Assembly (NCBI GenBank): GCA_000415965.1
Contig: KE356560.1
Coordinates: 1,457,862-1,521,861, forward strand
Reading direction: 5' to 3'
DNA from: Haloquadratum walsbyi J07HQW1
GTDB taxonomy: Archaea > Halobacteriota > Halobacteria > Halobacteriales > Haloferacaceae
Length of the DNA stretch: 64,000 nt
The translations under genes were made by a program, and so were the position numbers. Numbering within the stretch: position 1 is the stretch's first letter; every line of letters starts with the position of its first letter. Under the pieces are notes generated by a model, which did not search any database, had not been told where the DNA came from, and was given only the letters and a program-made list of their open reading frames with translations. Below are positions 27,950 through 37,679 of this stretch, in pieces.

Positions 27950-28738
27950 TTACGAGAGCGGTTCATGGGTAGTCATTGCTGTCTCAAAGAGCGCGTCAAC
28001 AGCAGTCTGGTTCGGTGCGAACACAGATAATGGTCCCTCACGACGAACGATACACCCTGCCTCACTTGCCAGCAACTCGCCAGCGACCTGCTCACGCTCA
28101 TCTGGGTGCAGACAGACATAGCCATCCAGCGCGCCACGTGACAATAGCCCCCAGTGGACGACCGGTGCCCATGTCTGTATACATCGTTTTGTAGTCTGAC
28201 CGAGTTCCCAACGAATTTTGCTGGCATTGTTTCGACCTGCTCCGTCATATACCACCGGAGAGCCAATGACGAATGCAACGGTTCCAGCCTCAATTGGAGG
28301 TGTTTCCCCATCAGTGACCTCGACTATGCGATCATTATACCGTACACCATCATCACGACGGGCGGTATAGATATCCTCAATTGCGGGCACTGACACAGCT
28401 GTGGTGAGTGGATCATCATTGCTATCGACTGCTGTCACGGCTGCGCCGAAAGTGGGAATCCCGGCGAGAAAATTGTTAGTGCCATCAAGCGCGTCAATGA
28501 TCCATCGATACGATTCATTCCCGTCTAAGTGACCAGCTTCTTCTGCTGTAATCGAATGGTCTGGGTAGTGCTCACGAATTGTCTCGATAACGAGGCGTTC
28601 AGCTGCCTCATCAGCGTGTGCTTTCGCGTCTGTTGTTCGATACTCAGCGTCGGTCGTTCCGTTCGTGAACCGTTCACGGAGAAATTCGCCGGCAGATACC
28701 GCAGCATTTTGCGCAACAGTAGCGAGTTCGTCAAGCAT
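27950..28738 (-). CDS. Inositol monophosphatase-family phosphatase
   Basis: 262 residues from MLDELATVAQNAAV (a longer frame to 28801 is less likely). Family motifs are ITAEEAG (about 64-70, metal-binding Glu pair) and IDALDGTNNFLAG (about 81-93), where Pro of the usual DPLDGT is Ala. The third metal motif, normally WDxAAG, reads REQVAGELLASEAG, so the usual Asp is Glu or displaced. The family includes inositol phosphatases, fructose-1,6-bisphosphatases and PAP phosphatases; the actual substrate is unknown. It is cytosolic and monocistronic, with the tnpB relic downstream. Confidence 0.85.
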   Translation of the reverse strand: MLDELATVAQNAAVSAGEFLRERFTNGTTDAEYRTTDAKAHADEAAERLVIETIREHYPDHSITAEEAGHLDGNESYRWIIDALDGTNNFLAGIPTFGAAVTAVDSNDDPLTTAVSVPAIEDIYTARRDDGVRYNDRIVEVTDGETPPIEAGTVAFVIGSPVVYDGAGRNNASKIRWELGQTTKRCIQTWAPVVHWGLLSRGALDGYVCLHPDEREQVAGELLASEAGCIVRREGPLSVFAPNQTAVDALFETAMTTHEPLS

Positions 28739-29109
28739 AGACAGTATATGCGTCTGGACTCGTTTCAGCGCTTTTGTTTTTGATACAGATTGATAACGCA
28801 TACCTCCGTCTTCAGGCGGGCGAGGAGGTCAAGAGTAAGTATAATCACTCACATTGCCCACCTGTGTATCTGTTAATTTTCCAGTGAAAATGAGTCTGTG
28901 TCAATATATCCATCATCGCTACGGTGGTTATTCGTCTCCTGAAAACGGAGCGTCGATTCCTGGATAATACAGCGATGCTGTGAGCGAGTGGCTCAATCGC
29001 GACATCATCAATACACTGGTAGCTCCGCGTGTCTGTCGTGTTCCGACGTATGCATGCAACATATGTTAGATATCGCTATAATCAATCATCGATAGTATCA
29101 TCTTTGTGG
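28739..29109. other. Intergenic gap, nothing recognised
   Basis: About 370 bases between the phosphatase gene and the IS region at 29110. No ORF, repeat or RNA gene is convincing. Confidence 0.5.
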
Positions 29110-29195
29110 TAGCGAGGAAACCCCGCCGCTTGCGGCGGGGAGGAATCGCGTCCGTTTAGCTGGGCATTCGCACGTGTTTCGCCCGATTGTCTGTC

Positions 29196-29342
29196 CTACT
29201 TGACCGTCTCGTCGGTGTCGAGTTCCTTTGCCCCCCCTCTAACATGAGGCCCTTCCACGTGTAGCCGCGCTCGTCTTTGAGTTCGGTCAGCCATTCGTAC
29301 TGTTCGTCTTCCACCTCGAACCGTACCGATTTGCTTATACAT
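29196..29342 (-). pseudogene. Small ribbon-helix-helix-type companion gene, frameshifted
   Basis: The minus strand reads SKSVRFEVEDEQYEWLTELK then DERGYTWKGLMLEG, followed by a run of seven G (29231-29237 on the plus strand as C) that shifts the frame; the other frame continues AKELDTDETVK. The likely start is also out of frame by one base. This type of small protein is often encoded divergently from tnpB in haloarchaeal elements. Confidence 0.6.
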
Positions 29343-29411
29343 TCTTATCATATCTATGCAGTGTATGTGCTTTGGTTGCATGGATTGTACTATCGGATGA
29401 CCGCCACCGCT

Positions 29412-30517
29412 ATGAAAACGCTTCAAGCCACGCTCGCACCGCCGACGGCGCATAAAGAGCAACGGCTTCAGCGTACTGTGGCGACATACCACCGTTCGCT
29501 CTCCGGAAGCGTTCGAGAGTGGGCGGACACACAGACAGCGGTCAACGAGGTCGTCACCGGCTACATCCTCACGTCCTACGCGAAGGACGCGCTCAAGAAC
29601 TACGTCCCACAACTGCATCGGACGTACGACGTTTCGGAGTTGGACGACGACCACCCCGTCCGATTCACGAACCGAGGGTGGAACATCGACCACTCTGAGG
29701 AACGCGAACACGAGTTCTGCTGGCGCGTTCCGCAGTCCGGACGTGGTACCGCCTTCTGGGATCCCGTTCCGCATCAACCCCGCTCAGCGGAAGTTGTGGG
29801 ATGACCTGCTCGACGGCGACGTGACAGTTGGAGAGTTTCAACTCCAAGAACACCGGACGAGTTGGGTGCTTCACGTCACCATCGAGTACGAGGTTACGGA
29901 ACCAGAGGAACCGGACGAGCCGACGCCGGTCGGCTTCGACATCGGCGAATCCAAGCTCCTGACGGACGACGATACTCCAACTCAACCGTCCATCTACGAC
30001 GGCGGCCGCGCCTGACACCTCCGCAAAAGAGACGTATACCACGCTCAAGCGACTTCAAGAGCGTGACGCTGCCGAGTGGCGCGTGGATGGCTACTAGGAC
30101 GCCCTCACGGACATCGTGGAGAAGGCGTCCCGCGAAGCGGTCGAATACGACGAGTCCTTCAAGAACCGGTTATCGTGCTCAAAGACTTGTCGTACATCCG
30201 CGAGCATCTCGACTACGGGAAGTGGATGAACCGGCGTCTCCACAACTGAGCGCTCGCGCGTCTTACCGGACGCATCAAGGACAAAGCCCTCGAAATGGGT
30301 ATCCCGGTGGGGAAAGCGAACCCGGCGTACACGTCGCAGACGTGCCACGCCTGTGGCCACCTCGGTTCTCGACGTTCGCAGGCGGGTTCCGATGCATGAA
30401 TGACGAGTGTTGGGTGACGGAGTACCAAGCGGACATCAACGCGGTCGCCAGACTACGTCTGGCGGGCAGCAAGATCGCGTCGCAATCTTACGGCGGTCAA
30501 CATCGCCGGCCGCCTTG
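29412..30517 (+). pseudogene. tnpB: tnpB (IS1341-type) pseudogene
   Basis: Starts MKTLQATLAPPTAHKEQRLQ and runs well to EFCWRVPQSG near 29740, where the frame shifts; it continues as GIPFRINPAQRKLWDDLLDG and PTPVGFDIGESKLLTDDD (RuvC-I Asp kept, about 29940), shifts again, and ends with VIVLKDLSYIREHLDYGKWM, CHACGHLGSRRSQAGFRC and EYQADINAVARLRLAG, the Zn ribbon and RuvC-III end. A stop (TGA at 30247) interrupts RLHN. At least three lesions make it non-functional. It is a different tnpB subfamily from the 26.4 kb copy. Confidence 0.85.
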
Positions 30518-30764
30518 ATCCGTGGGGGAGAGAGCCTGCCTTGGAAATCGGCAGGCGATGACTCGGCACGGGACGGGAGTGCTTGTGACAGCACCACGGG
30601 ACACCGGGAGGCGACCCGGGGACCCCCCGACAGACAACCCCTTCGGCGTACAGTTCCGAAACCTCCTCGCAGAGCGAGCCTTCCCTTGTAGGAAGCCCCA
30701 CCGTTCACGGCGGGTGAGGGTGTCACAATAACTATATCTGCGGGAGAATCAAATAGGATGATAG

Positions 30765-31619
30765 ATGGAAGAGTATGAACTCTCTAATGGCGTCATTCAC
30801 AGAGGAGACTGTCTTGATGGATTGAGAGAGCTTGCTGAAGACTCTATTACGCTTGGATTTACGTCGCCTCCTTATTTTAATGCTGTCAACTATGAGGAAC
30901 ATGTCGAAAAGGTGCAAGGAAATACGGACCACTGGGAGCGTGAGGAGATGTCGTATGATGACTACCAAGATTTCCTTATCAGACGGTTTGAGGAAGTATT
31001 TCGTGTCACGAGACCCGGCGGACATACAATTGTAAATATTTCGCCCGTCCATTGGCAGGACGAGCGAGTAGCACTACCATTTCACCTCGTTGGATGGATG
31101 GAAGACATTGGATGGACATTCAAAGAAGATATTATCTGGGAGAAACCTGTCGCGAAGGATAGACGATCCGGTGTTCTTTTGCAAAATCCATATCCAGGAT
31201 ATTATTATCCGTCGGTCGTTGCTGAATATATCCTTGTCTTTCAAAAGGAGGCCGATACTGAGAATAAGAACAATATCTATTGGAATCGAACAGAAGAAGA
31301 GAAAGAGAAAAATAAAATCGATCTTGATGATTATCAGGGCGAGAAATCAAAAAATGTCTGGAAAATTCGCCAGGTAGCCCCTGGGGAAAACGAGCATCCA
31401 GCTCCATTTCCGCGAGAGCTTGCAGAACGAGTTATTGAGTTTTACTCATATCAGGATGATACAGTCATGGATATCTTTGCAGGGAGCGGTCAGACGCTTC
31501 TTGCTGCACAGGATCTGGATCGAGAATTTATTGGCTTTGAGACGCAGCAGGAATACGCTGAGTACGCAAAAAACAGAATCACAGATGAAAATTCACAAAT
31601 GACATTAGAGGATATCTAA
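30765..31619 (+). CDS. DNA methyltransferase (N4-cytosine or N6-adenine, beta class)
   Basis: A 284-residue amino-methyltransferase. Catalytic motif IV is SPPY (34-37, in FTSPPYFNAVNY) and comes before the SAM-binding motif I, DIFAGSGQT (236-244), which is the order of the beta class. Ser at the first position of motif IV is usual for N4-cytosine enzymes, though N6-adenine activity is not excluded. The middle (about 100-210) is probably the target-recognition region. The gene faces a convergent gene for a putative restriction endonuclease, 164 bases away, with IS relics outside both, so the pair looks like a horizontally acquired type II restriction-modification system. Confidence 0.9.
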   Translation: MEEYELSNGVIHRGDCLDGLRELAEDSITLGFTSPPYFNAVNYEEHVEKVQGNTDHWEREEMSYDDYQDFLIRRFEEVFRVTRPGGHTIVNISPVHWQDERVALPFHLVGWMEDIGWTFKEDIIWEKPVAKDRRSGVLLQNPYPGYYYPSVVAEYILVFQKEADTENKNNIYWNRTEEEKEKNKIDLDDYQGEKSKNVWKIRQVAPGENEHPAPFPRELAERVIEFYSYQDDTVMDIFAGSGQTLLAAQDLDREFIGFETQQEYAEYAKNRITDENSQMTLEDI

Positions 31620-31782
31620 TGAGTGAACATGAATGAACTAACCAGCCCACTCAAGATATTCCCAAGAGAACTCCATTCACCGCATTGAAAACGCTAACTA
31701 CGAAATCAGCCGCAGACTCAGTTCATTCTTCGGATATAAATCAATCTCTTAGCGGTGACGGGGATGCTAAGAGGAATCGAAA

Positions 31783-32919
31783 CTACCGTCTTCGAGCTTT
31801 GAACCTCTCATAGAGCTCCTTCTCGACAGATTCAGTATCCTCGGAGATGATGACGGTGAAATCGTTTTTGTTTGCCTCCTGAAGAAGTGAGTTAATCTGT
31901 TTTCGTTTCCGGTTTGAGACCGATTGCAGTTCGTCTGCAATACTATCAGAATTAGATGTATATCCCTCGAGTTCACTCCCCGTTACACCAAGAACCGGAA
32001 CGGGCTCATGGCGTTTTCCGTTTATCTTGACTGTGTCGAGATTTTTGAAAAGCATCATTCGGACTAATCCATTTTTGATGTCAGCAGTGCTCGGGAACGT
32101 TCTTGTAGTGTGTTTTTTCTCTATCAAGAATACCTCATTATTTTCGACCAGTATCTCATCAGTCGTAAAATAGTATTCTCCGCCGAGATGATCTCGTATT
32201 GTTATTCTACCTTTATCAGCTTTGACACTTTCTTTGGGCTGGAGGGTCAACGATTCCCTATTCTGTGCCTCCACAGCGAGCCCCCTTGATTTTTGTTTGA
32301 AATCCTCAGCTTTCTCAGTTATATTATTCATTCTCCGCTCGAAATAGCTCCGTGAGTGCATCTCCACACCTGTTGCAGCGGATATGTTCTCATAGTAGTA
32401 TTTCTTGCTCAACTCAGCCACCTCATCAAGATTGGATGCCTGATTCAAGTTCCACTGTAACGCATCTGAGTGATACTTCTGTAGCTCTTGGAATTTCTCC
32501 TTGATGTATTGCCGATCGAATCTCTGATTTGTTATCTTGTTATCATACGTCTCGTTTTTGTCAGCGTTCTTATATGGGGCGATTATTACATTGATTTGGA
32601 GGAGACTCATCAGTGAGAGCGTATCCCACTGTAAGTAATCTCGATCACCGTCTTTCCCCTCATCCTTTACTAATGGCAGTATAGTGACCCGATTGTCATG
32701 ATCATACGTATCATACACCCGTGCTCTTGGATAGCTTCTTGTTCTCTTTGGCGAAACCCACCAACTTACTGCATAGTTGTTCTCCTCTGTATTGACACGG
32801 AAGGAACTGTCATTGAACGCCTTTCCAGAATAAAAATCTTCAACCGAGTACGTATTCAGATCTTTACATAATATCGGATCATAACTAATAGTGTTAATGG
32901 TTGCATTTACGTCAATCAT
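31783..32919 (-). CDS. Putative type II restriction endonuclease
   Basis: A 378-residue protein rich in Lys, Asn and Tyr, unlike the acidic host proteins nearby. A stretch near 48-70 (YAVSWWVSPKRTRSYPRARV) and another near 86-106 (KDEGKDGDRDYLQWDTLSLM) look strongly conserved in type and recall a family commonly coded beside DNA methyltransferases. A PD-(D/E)xK-like core is visible at about 253-270: Asp254/Glu255, then a hydrophobic strand VFLIEKKH giving Glu267-x-Lys269. Several Lys/Glu helices separate the two regions. Cleavage activity is inferred from these residues and the adjacent methyltransferase; the recognition site is unknown. Confidence 0.65.
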   Translation of the reverse strand: MIDVNATINTISYDPILCKDLNTYSVEDFYSGKAFNDSSFRVNTEENNYAVSWWVSPKRTRSYPRARVYDTYDHDNRVTILPLVKDEGKDGDRDYLQWDTLSLMSLLQINVIIAPYKNADKNETYDNKITNQRFDRQYIKEKFQELQKYHSDALQWNLNQASNLDEVAELSKKYYYENISAATGVEMHSRSYFERRMNNITEKAEDFKQKSRGLAVEAQNRESLTLQPKESVKADKGRITIRDHLGGEYYFTTDEILVENNEVFLIEKKHTTRTFPSTADIKNGLVRMMLFKNLDTVKINGKRHEPVPVLGVTGSELEGYTSNSDSIADELQSVSNRKRKQINSLLQEANKNDFTVIISEDTESVEKELYERFKARRR

Positions 32920-33099
32920 TGTACATCAAATCCATCCTACATGAACGATTTCTGGCTTATCGATTAATGTTTTGCTATAGCCATTATCCATGATCTTCCC
33001 ATCATTTTTTACTCTATCGTCTCAAAACTATTTGGATATTTCTCACACACTGCAATGTAAAATAAGCTTCCAGAATGGAAACGCGAGTGATCAGAGTGG

Positions 33100-33930
33100 A
33101 AGTGAGCATGAAAGCACGTGTACTCAAAATTGACATGCCTGTAAGTGGCAGTTCGTTGCATCAATCCCAATCAAAGTGTCCTCGGATTACGTGAAGAACG
33201 CGACGTCAACCTGAACGAGAGTGATCTCAATTGGCAAGTGGGAACTACCACAAGAGTACCGCAGTATCACGTCTCATTAGTCTGGCTTTGACTTGGATGA
33301 TAACGCGGACCGAGTTGGTCATGCTTTCGTGAGCTTTTCGAAGATCGGTGATTTCCACTGGGAGTCCCACCGATTACTTCCAGGCAATACAGACATCACT
33401 GAAGTCAGCCTCACCTACCAGAAACCAGATTATATGTGGAGCAGGTGCAATCCCACTGAGGCTGTGGATACGCACCGTCACAGCGGCAATTCCCAAACGT
33501 TTTTATTCCAAAATGGCACATATACCAGTCTCGGCGCATTGGTTACGAACCCAGTGTGGTCGAGCGCCCGAAACTGGCGGTTTGAGTGTCCGCCCACTCT
33601 GGAAACAGAGTGCGTCCCAATGCGCAAACAACAAGCACCGGGCAAACACCACACAAAGTAACTCCGAGTCCGCTGAAGTCTGTCGGACGCCCCGAGGCAC
33701 AAACAACTCTGGGCGTGGGCGTCCGACTCTGACAAACGAGAGGAGTACCGGGGGCTGAGATGTGGCACTCCCAAGAGACTGCCCACGACCGGCCCCGTAC
33801 CGATTCGAACGGTGTGTTGGCTTGGGAGTCTGCGAACCCAAACCTGAAATTCCCAACCCAGCGGTGCGGTGCCGTGGGATTCCTCCGCGTGAGCCCGGAG
33901 GAGGATGTCAAGAGGCTAGCATTTGTGGGA
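33100..33930 (+). pseudogene. Heavily decayed tnpB element
   Basis: On the plus strand, fragments such as LSFSKIGDFHWESHRLLPGN and TDITEVSLTYQK (33315-33430) match the N-terminal to middle part of TnpB, and later pieces (SLGALVTNPV, ARNWRFECPPTLETECVPM, 33530-33620) match the Zn-ribbon region. The rest is filled with stops. A right-end stem-loop (TGGGATTCCTCCGCGTGAGC, with GGAGGATGTCAAGAGG following) is at 33870-33915. The region is GC-rich compared with its surroundings. It borders the truncated-looking small membrane protein at 33951. Confidence 0.7.
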
Positions 33931-33950
33931 CACTACCCAATATAATTTAT

Positions 33951-34265
33951 GTGAAGCAATTGCTGGTTATATCAACTGCACCCGCAGGGCTCGTAACCGG
34001 AGTGCTCGCTCTGATTGGACACCCAATAACGGTGGCAGTTCACGCCTCTGCCGGCATATACGTGATTTTAATAACAGGAGTGGCGGCTTATCGCGCTCGC
34101 AGTCGCTCACATTTGGCAGTCATCGCTGGCATGATTACTGCCAGCGTCACCGGTCTATTGTGGACACTCATTGGTGATGCTTCAATTATTATCCTGACAC
34201 ATGTGTTGTGTGGAGTCATTGCTTCTGCGGGCGTGCTTCTGGTAGTAATGCCATCGCATAATTAA
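33951..34265 (+). CDS. Small membrane protein, hypothetical
   Basis: 104 residues from a GTG start (VKQLLVISTAPAGL); the open frame reaches further upstream into IS sequence, but that part is not protein-like here. Three to four hydrophobic segments run almost end to end (LLVISTAPAGLVTGVLALIG, AGIYVILITGVAAYRA, LAVIAGMITASVTGLLWTLIG, IIILTHVLCGVIASAGVLLV). The family is not recognised. It could be the remaining 3' part of a longer gene cut by the IS at its 5' side. It is followed by the aldehyde dehydrogenase 44 bases later. Confidence 0.5.
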   Translation: MKQLLVISTAPAGLVTGVLALIGHPITVAVHASAGIYVILITGVAAYRARSRSHLAVIAGMITASVTGLLWTLIGDASIIILTHVLCGVIASAGVLLVVMPSHN

Positions 34266-34282
34266 CACTTCCAGCAAAACCC

Positions 34283-34290
34283 TTTAACAT
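34283..34290 (+). promoter_or_regulatory. Putative TATA box of the aldehyde dehydrogenase gene
   Basis: TTTAACAT within a long AT stretch, centred about 24 bases before the ATG at 34310 (30 before the alternative ATG at 34316); this fits a leaderless transcript. Confidence 0.35.
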
Positions 34291-34309
34291 TAATAATTAA
34301 TATAGTTAT

Positions 34310-35842
34310 ATGCATATGTCTACTGATAACGAAGTGCAATCGCCAGCGGAGCGCAGGTCAGCAATCAGTAAGCGACACGAACAGACAGCAAACGAAGTAT
34401 TGCCGACCCGGCGGTCACTGTATATTGGTGGAAAGTGGACTCAAAGCGCATCCGGAGACACATTTGAAACGCAAGACCCGACGACAGGTCAAACGTTGGC
34501 TGAGGTGCAAGCCGGTGTCGCCGCCGATATTGATCGCGCAGTCGACGCAGCGCAGGAAGGCTACGATGAGCGTGTCTCTGAAATGTCATCAGCCGACCGA
34601 CAGTCAATGTTAGAAACAATGGCTGATCGTGTCGAGAACAAAAAGGAAGAGTTTGCTCAACTTGAATCACTAGATAATGGTAAGCCAATCACTGAGGCAC
34701 GGATTGACGTTGACCTTGTCATCGACCACTTCCGATACTTTGCTGGAATGGCTCGGTCACATGAGGGTCGAACAGTTGACACCGATGATTCCCGACACGT
34801 CCAGACACTTCAGGAGCCTTACGGTGTCGTTGGGCAGATTATCCCATGGAACTTCCCTCTGTTGATGGCCGCGTGGAAACTCGGTCCAGCACTTGCAGCA
34901 GGAAATGCGACCGTTCTCAAGCCTGCGGAGCAGACACCACTCTCGATTTTGAAGCTGATGGAAGAAGCGGGCGACGCGATTCCGGATGGGGCGGTGAATG
35001 TCGTGACTGGATTTGGCACAGACGCAGGAGAGCCATTATCGAGGCATGATGGGATTCGGAAGCTCGCATTTACCGGGTCAACGAAGGTCGGTCGGTCTGT
35101 GATGAAAGCAGCCGCAGACACAATCACGGATGTGACATTGGAACTTGGTGGTAAGTCGCCACTCGTTGTCTTCCCAGATGCAGATCTTGACCGTGCTGTC
35201 GAGACAACAATTACCGCAATTTTCTTTAATACCGGCGAATGTTGCTGTGCTGGCTCACGGCTGTTCGTCCACGAAGATATCAAAGGCGAGTTTATGAATA
35301 AACTTGCTGAGGCTGCGGATGATCTTGAGGTTGGTGACCCACTGTTAGAGTCAACAGACCTCGGACCGAAAGTAACAGCTGATCAGGTCGAGCGGACGAT
35401 GGGATATATTCAAGAGGCACGTGATGCAGGTGCAACAGTCGTCGCAGGTGGAGACGCCCCAGATGACGAGGCTCTTGCAGAAGGGTGTTTCGTCACTCCA
35501 ACGCTTATTTCAGAGATTGATCATGATAACCGCGCAGTTCAGGAGGAAATATTTGGACCAGTGCAGGAAATATTCACGTGGAATGATTATGATGAGATGA
35601 TTGAGTTGGCAAACGACGTTGATTATGGACTCGCGGGTGGTGTCCTTACTGAGGACCTCACCAAGGCACATAAGTGTGCCAAGGATATCGAGGCTGGAAC
35701 AATCTGGGTCAATACATACAACGACTTCCCATCGGGACAACCATTTGGTGGTTACAAACAATCAGGTATCGGTCGGGAAATCGGGCAGGAAGCCGTCGAT
35801 CACTACACACAGACGAAAACCATCAATATTGCACTCGATTGA
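34310..35842 (+). CDS. Aldehyde dehydrogenase (NAD(P)+-dependent)
   Basis: 510 residues. N-terminal strand LYIGGKWTQSASGDTFETQD is typical. Catalytic Glu is in LELGGKSPLVVF (about 275-286) and the catalytic Cys is in NTGECCCAGSR (about 307-317), the middle one of three successive cysteines. The cofactor region IIPWNFPLLMAAWKLGPALA and the end GGYKQSGIGREIG are conserved. It resembles betaine-aldehyde or broad-range aldehyde dehydrogenases of the soluble tetrameric class. The aldehyde is unknown. The first Met at 34310 and the third residue Met (34316) are both usable; an AT-rich box lies at 34283-34300. Confidence 0.92.
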   Translation: MHMSTDNEVQSPAERRSAISKRHEQTANEVLPTRRSLYIGGKWTQSASGDTFETQDPTTGQTLAEVQAGVAADIDRAVDAAQEGYDERVSEMSSADRQSMLETMADRVENKKEEFAQLESLDNGKPITEARIDVDLVIDHFRYFAGMARSHEGRTVDTDDSRHVQTLQEPYGVVGQIIPWNFPLLMAAWKLGPALAAGNATVLKPAEQTPLSILKLMEEAGDAIPDGAVNVVTGFGTDAGEPLSRHDGIRKLAFTGSTKVGRSVMKAAADTITDVTLELGGKSPLVVFPDADLDRAVETTITAIFFNTGECCCAGSRLFVHEDIKGEFMNKLAEAADDLEVGDPLLESTDLGPKVTADQVERTMGYIQEARDAGATVVAGGDAPDDEALAEGCFVTPTLISEIDHDNRAVQEEIFGPVQEIFTWNDYDEMIELANDVDYGLAGGVLTEDLTKAHKCAKDIEAGTIWVNTYNDFPSGQPFGGYKQSGIGREIGQEAVDHYTQTKTINIALD

Positions 35843-36284
35843 TATTCTCCGGCACATAAATACGCGGGAATCCCCCGGCTGAAGCCGTTAGAAGAACTCA
35901 ATCGTGAGTTCTCTCCGATGTGTTGGTCGGTCTCGAAGCCATCATAAAGGTATGAATCTGCTTGAATTGTCAGTAAATGTCGAAGTTATGTGGATCAAAT
36001 CCCAGCAATTCTTGGATTTATCAATATTTGTCGAATATATAACAGCCGTACTTTCATTATATTATCAGTCGTCTTATTCTCGCTGAAAGGGAGTGTATGG
36101 CAATTAAACTCAATTGATAAGTCGTGTTCGTTTGGGAGACTCCGCAAGTGAGTGAGCGGCACGTACTACTGGTGTTTTCTTGACTCAGCGATCTACTCGG
36201 TCGAATTGAGCAATGTCCAGCCATATTAATACATTGTATATTGTACAAACAATACATTATTACGGCTAGCGACCGTATTAGAAT
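35843..36284. other. Intergenic gap with a right-end-like stem
   Basis: About 440 bases. At 35862-35892 a sequence with GGAATCCCCCGGCTGAAGCC resembles the stem of tnpB right ends in the window. Nothing else is recognised. Confidence 0.35.
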
Positions 36285-36515
36285 ATGAATATGAAGCATA
36301 ATATTGGAGCCGTGGATCGCACCACTCGCATACTTATCGGTGCAATAACAGGAATCGTATCGTTGCTCACACTCACAAATGTCGCTTCACTACCGGCAGT
36401 CGTATCACCTGTATTTGGGATTATCGCTCTCGTTATGCTCGGTACCAGTGTGATGGGATCCTGCCCGTTGTACACACTATTTGGAATTGATACCTGTTCA
36501 GCCTCACCCCAGTAG
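36285..36515 (+). CDS. DUF2892 (YgaP-like) membrane protein
   Basis: 76 residues. MNMKHNIGAVDRTTRILIGA is the characteristic beginning of the DUF2892 family (a positively charged short helix then NxxxxDRxxR), followed by two membrane helices (ITGIVSLLTLTNV, VFGIIALVMLGTSVMG) and the conserved CPLYTLFGIDTC with two cysteines. In other organisms the domain sits with rhodanese domains or in sulfur-related clusters; here it is alone. It lies in the cytoplasmic membrane. The function is not established. Confidence 0.85.
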   Translation: MNMKHNIGAVDRTTRILIGAITGIVSLLTLTNVASLPAVVSPVFGIIALVMLGTSVMGSCPLYTLFGIDTCSASPQ

Positions 36516-36744
36516 GGGCATATTTTTCCCCGTCTTAGAGAGCACCTGAGAACATATCCTCGGAGTGAATGCCCACCGACGTCTCAACAAGTGAATATCA
36601 TGTCCATGACTCAATCGCGTGGACAGATGAGATGTTACATCAGCTCTTTTTGATTATGTGATGAATCGTGCCGTGAAACGTGGCACGAGGTATTTTGAAC
36701 CCGCCGGCGAGTGACTTTGTGTGAAAGCGTTATGAGTTGGTGGG

Positions 36745-36872
36745 ACTGTGAGTTTCGCTCTTCGAAGTTGAATCAGAACATGCACAGGCGTTCCAACTAA
36801 ACTGAGTCTGCGTGGCTTCGGAGAGACACAGTGCTTAGAGTGCCACCGACTGTTCGGATACGAACGTTGATT
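36745..36872 (+). repeat. Coding-like repeat with WDC motif, copy D
   Basis: Reads WWDCEFRSSKLNQN in one frame and CTGVPTKLSLRGFGETQC, then ECHRLFGYER, in another. It is the plus-strand counterpart of copies at 10.4, 17.3 and 27.8 kb. Frameshifts show it is not translated as one protein. The rest of the gap 36516-37190 holds nothing recognisable. Confidence 0.5.
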
Positions 36873-37190
36873 AGAGCAGCACACGAACTATTAAAATGAG
36901 TCTACACACAAAGAGGGAGAGTGCCTCGGGTCTTGAACCCGATATTACAATTTGGACGGCTCAGTACGTTGCTTAAGGGCTGGTCTGTACACTAATTATT
37001 ATACTCTGATTAGATATGTGGTCTACTCTCGAAGTCGTGATATATTCGTATCATACCGATTCTGTGTTGATATCCAGCAGATGGATGTCGATTGATTGGT
37101 TAGGATTAAAAGATCGTTTTCACACGTCATATAGACACCCTCGAAAGAAGCGTCGTTTAGAAATACAGGAGAAATTGATCAACACACGAG

Positions 37191-37463
37191 TTATGTGCCG
37201 GATATAACAGAGAGAAGCGTCCCAAGAAAGCATAAACAGCCAGCACCGACCACTACAAACAGCCTGCTCGCAGAGATGGAAAACTCATCAGGATCGGTTC
37301 GAAGCAACTCATAGACAGCGCCAAGGACCATTCCACAACCACCAATTGTCAGAAGCAATATCGGGAGACTCCACTCTCCAGTGATGAGTGAACGCATTGC
37401 TGGTCCTCCCAGTGAGCCTCCAATAACGATGTATGCACCGGCATAGATGTATAACCGTTCCAC
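37191..37463 (-). CDS. Small three-helix membrane protein, hypothetical
   Basis: 90 residues with three hydrophobic segments (LYIYAGAYIVIGGSLGG, LPILLLTIGGCGMVLGAVYE, LFVVVGAGCLCFLGTLLSVI) and a short acidic loop (RTDPDEFS) between the second and third. It is probably in the cytoplasmic membrane. No family is recognised and no operon partner is present. Confidence 0.6.
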   Translation of the reverse strand: MERLYIYAGAYIVIGGSLGGPAMRSLITGEWSLPILLLTIGGCGMVLGAVYELLRTDPDEFSISASRLFVVVGAGCLCFLGTLLSVISGT

Positions 37464-37679
37464 AGATGTTATGAGGAGTACTAACGGTCATGCTAAAAGT
37501 TCTTGTTCTCATCTTCATTGTGTGTGAGTCTTGTGGAATATAATCGCATAGACCCTACTCAATTATGAACTGTCCGTGCGGACTTCTCGTTTGCTCGCCA
37601 GTTCGTTCACCAATTCAATACATCAATTTCGAACGGTAACATCGTCCGTGTTAAACATGAGGAAGATTGTGCGCGGGAT

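Larger units (their letters stand above)
29110..30731 (+). mobile_element. IS1341-type element, whole but inactivated
   Basis: A stem-loop (CCCCGCCGCTTGCGGCGGGG, 29128-29147) marks the left, and a right-end stem (CCCCACCGTTCACGGCGGG, about 30695-30713) with a GTGTCAC tail the right. Between them lie a divergent ribbon-helix-helix gene relic and a frameshifted tnpB. The region is clearly more GC-rich than its surroundings, a sign of a recent source outside this low-GC genome. No tnpA (Y1 transposase) is present. Confidence 0.6.

Noticed and set aside
33762..33950. Upstream extension of the small membrane protein
   Set aside because: It is IS-derived right-end sequence; the hydrophobic protein starts at the GTG at 33951.
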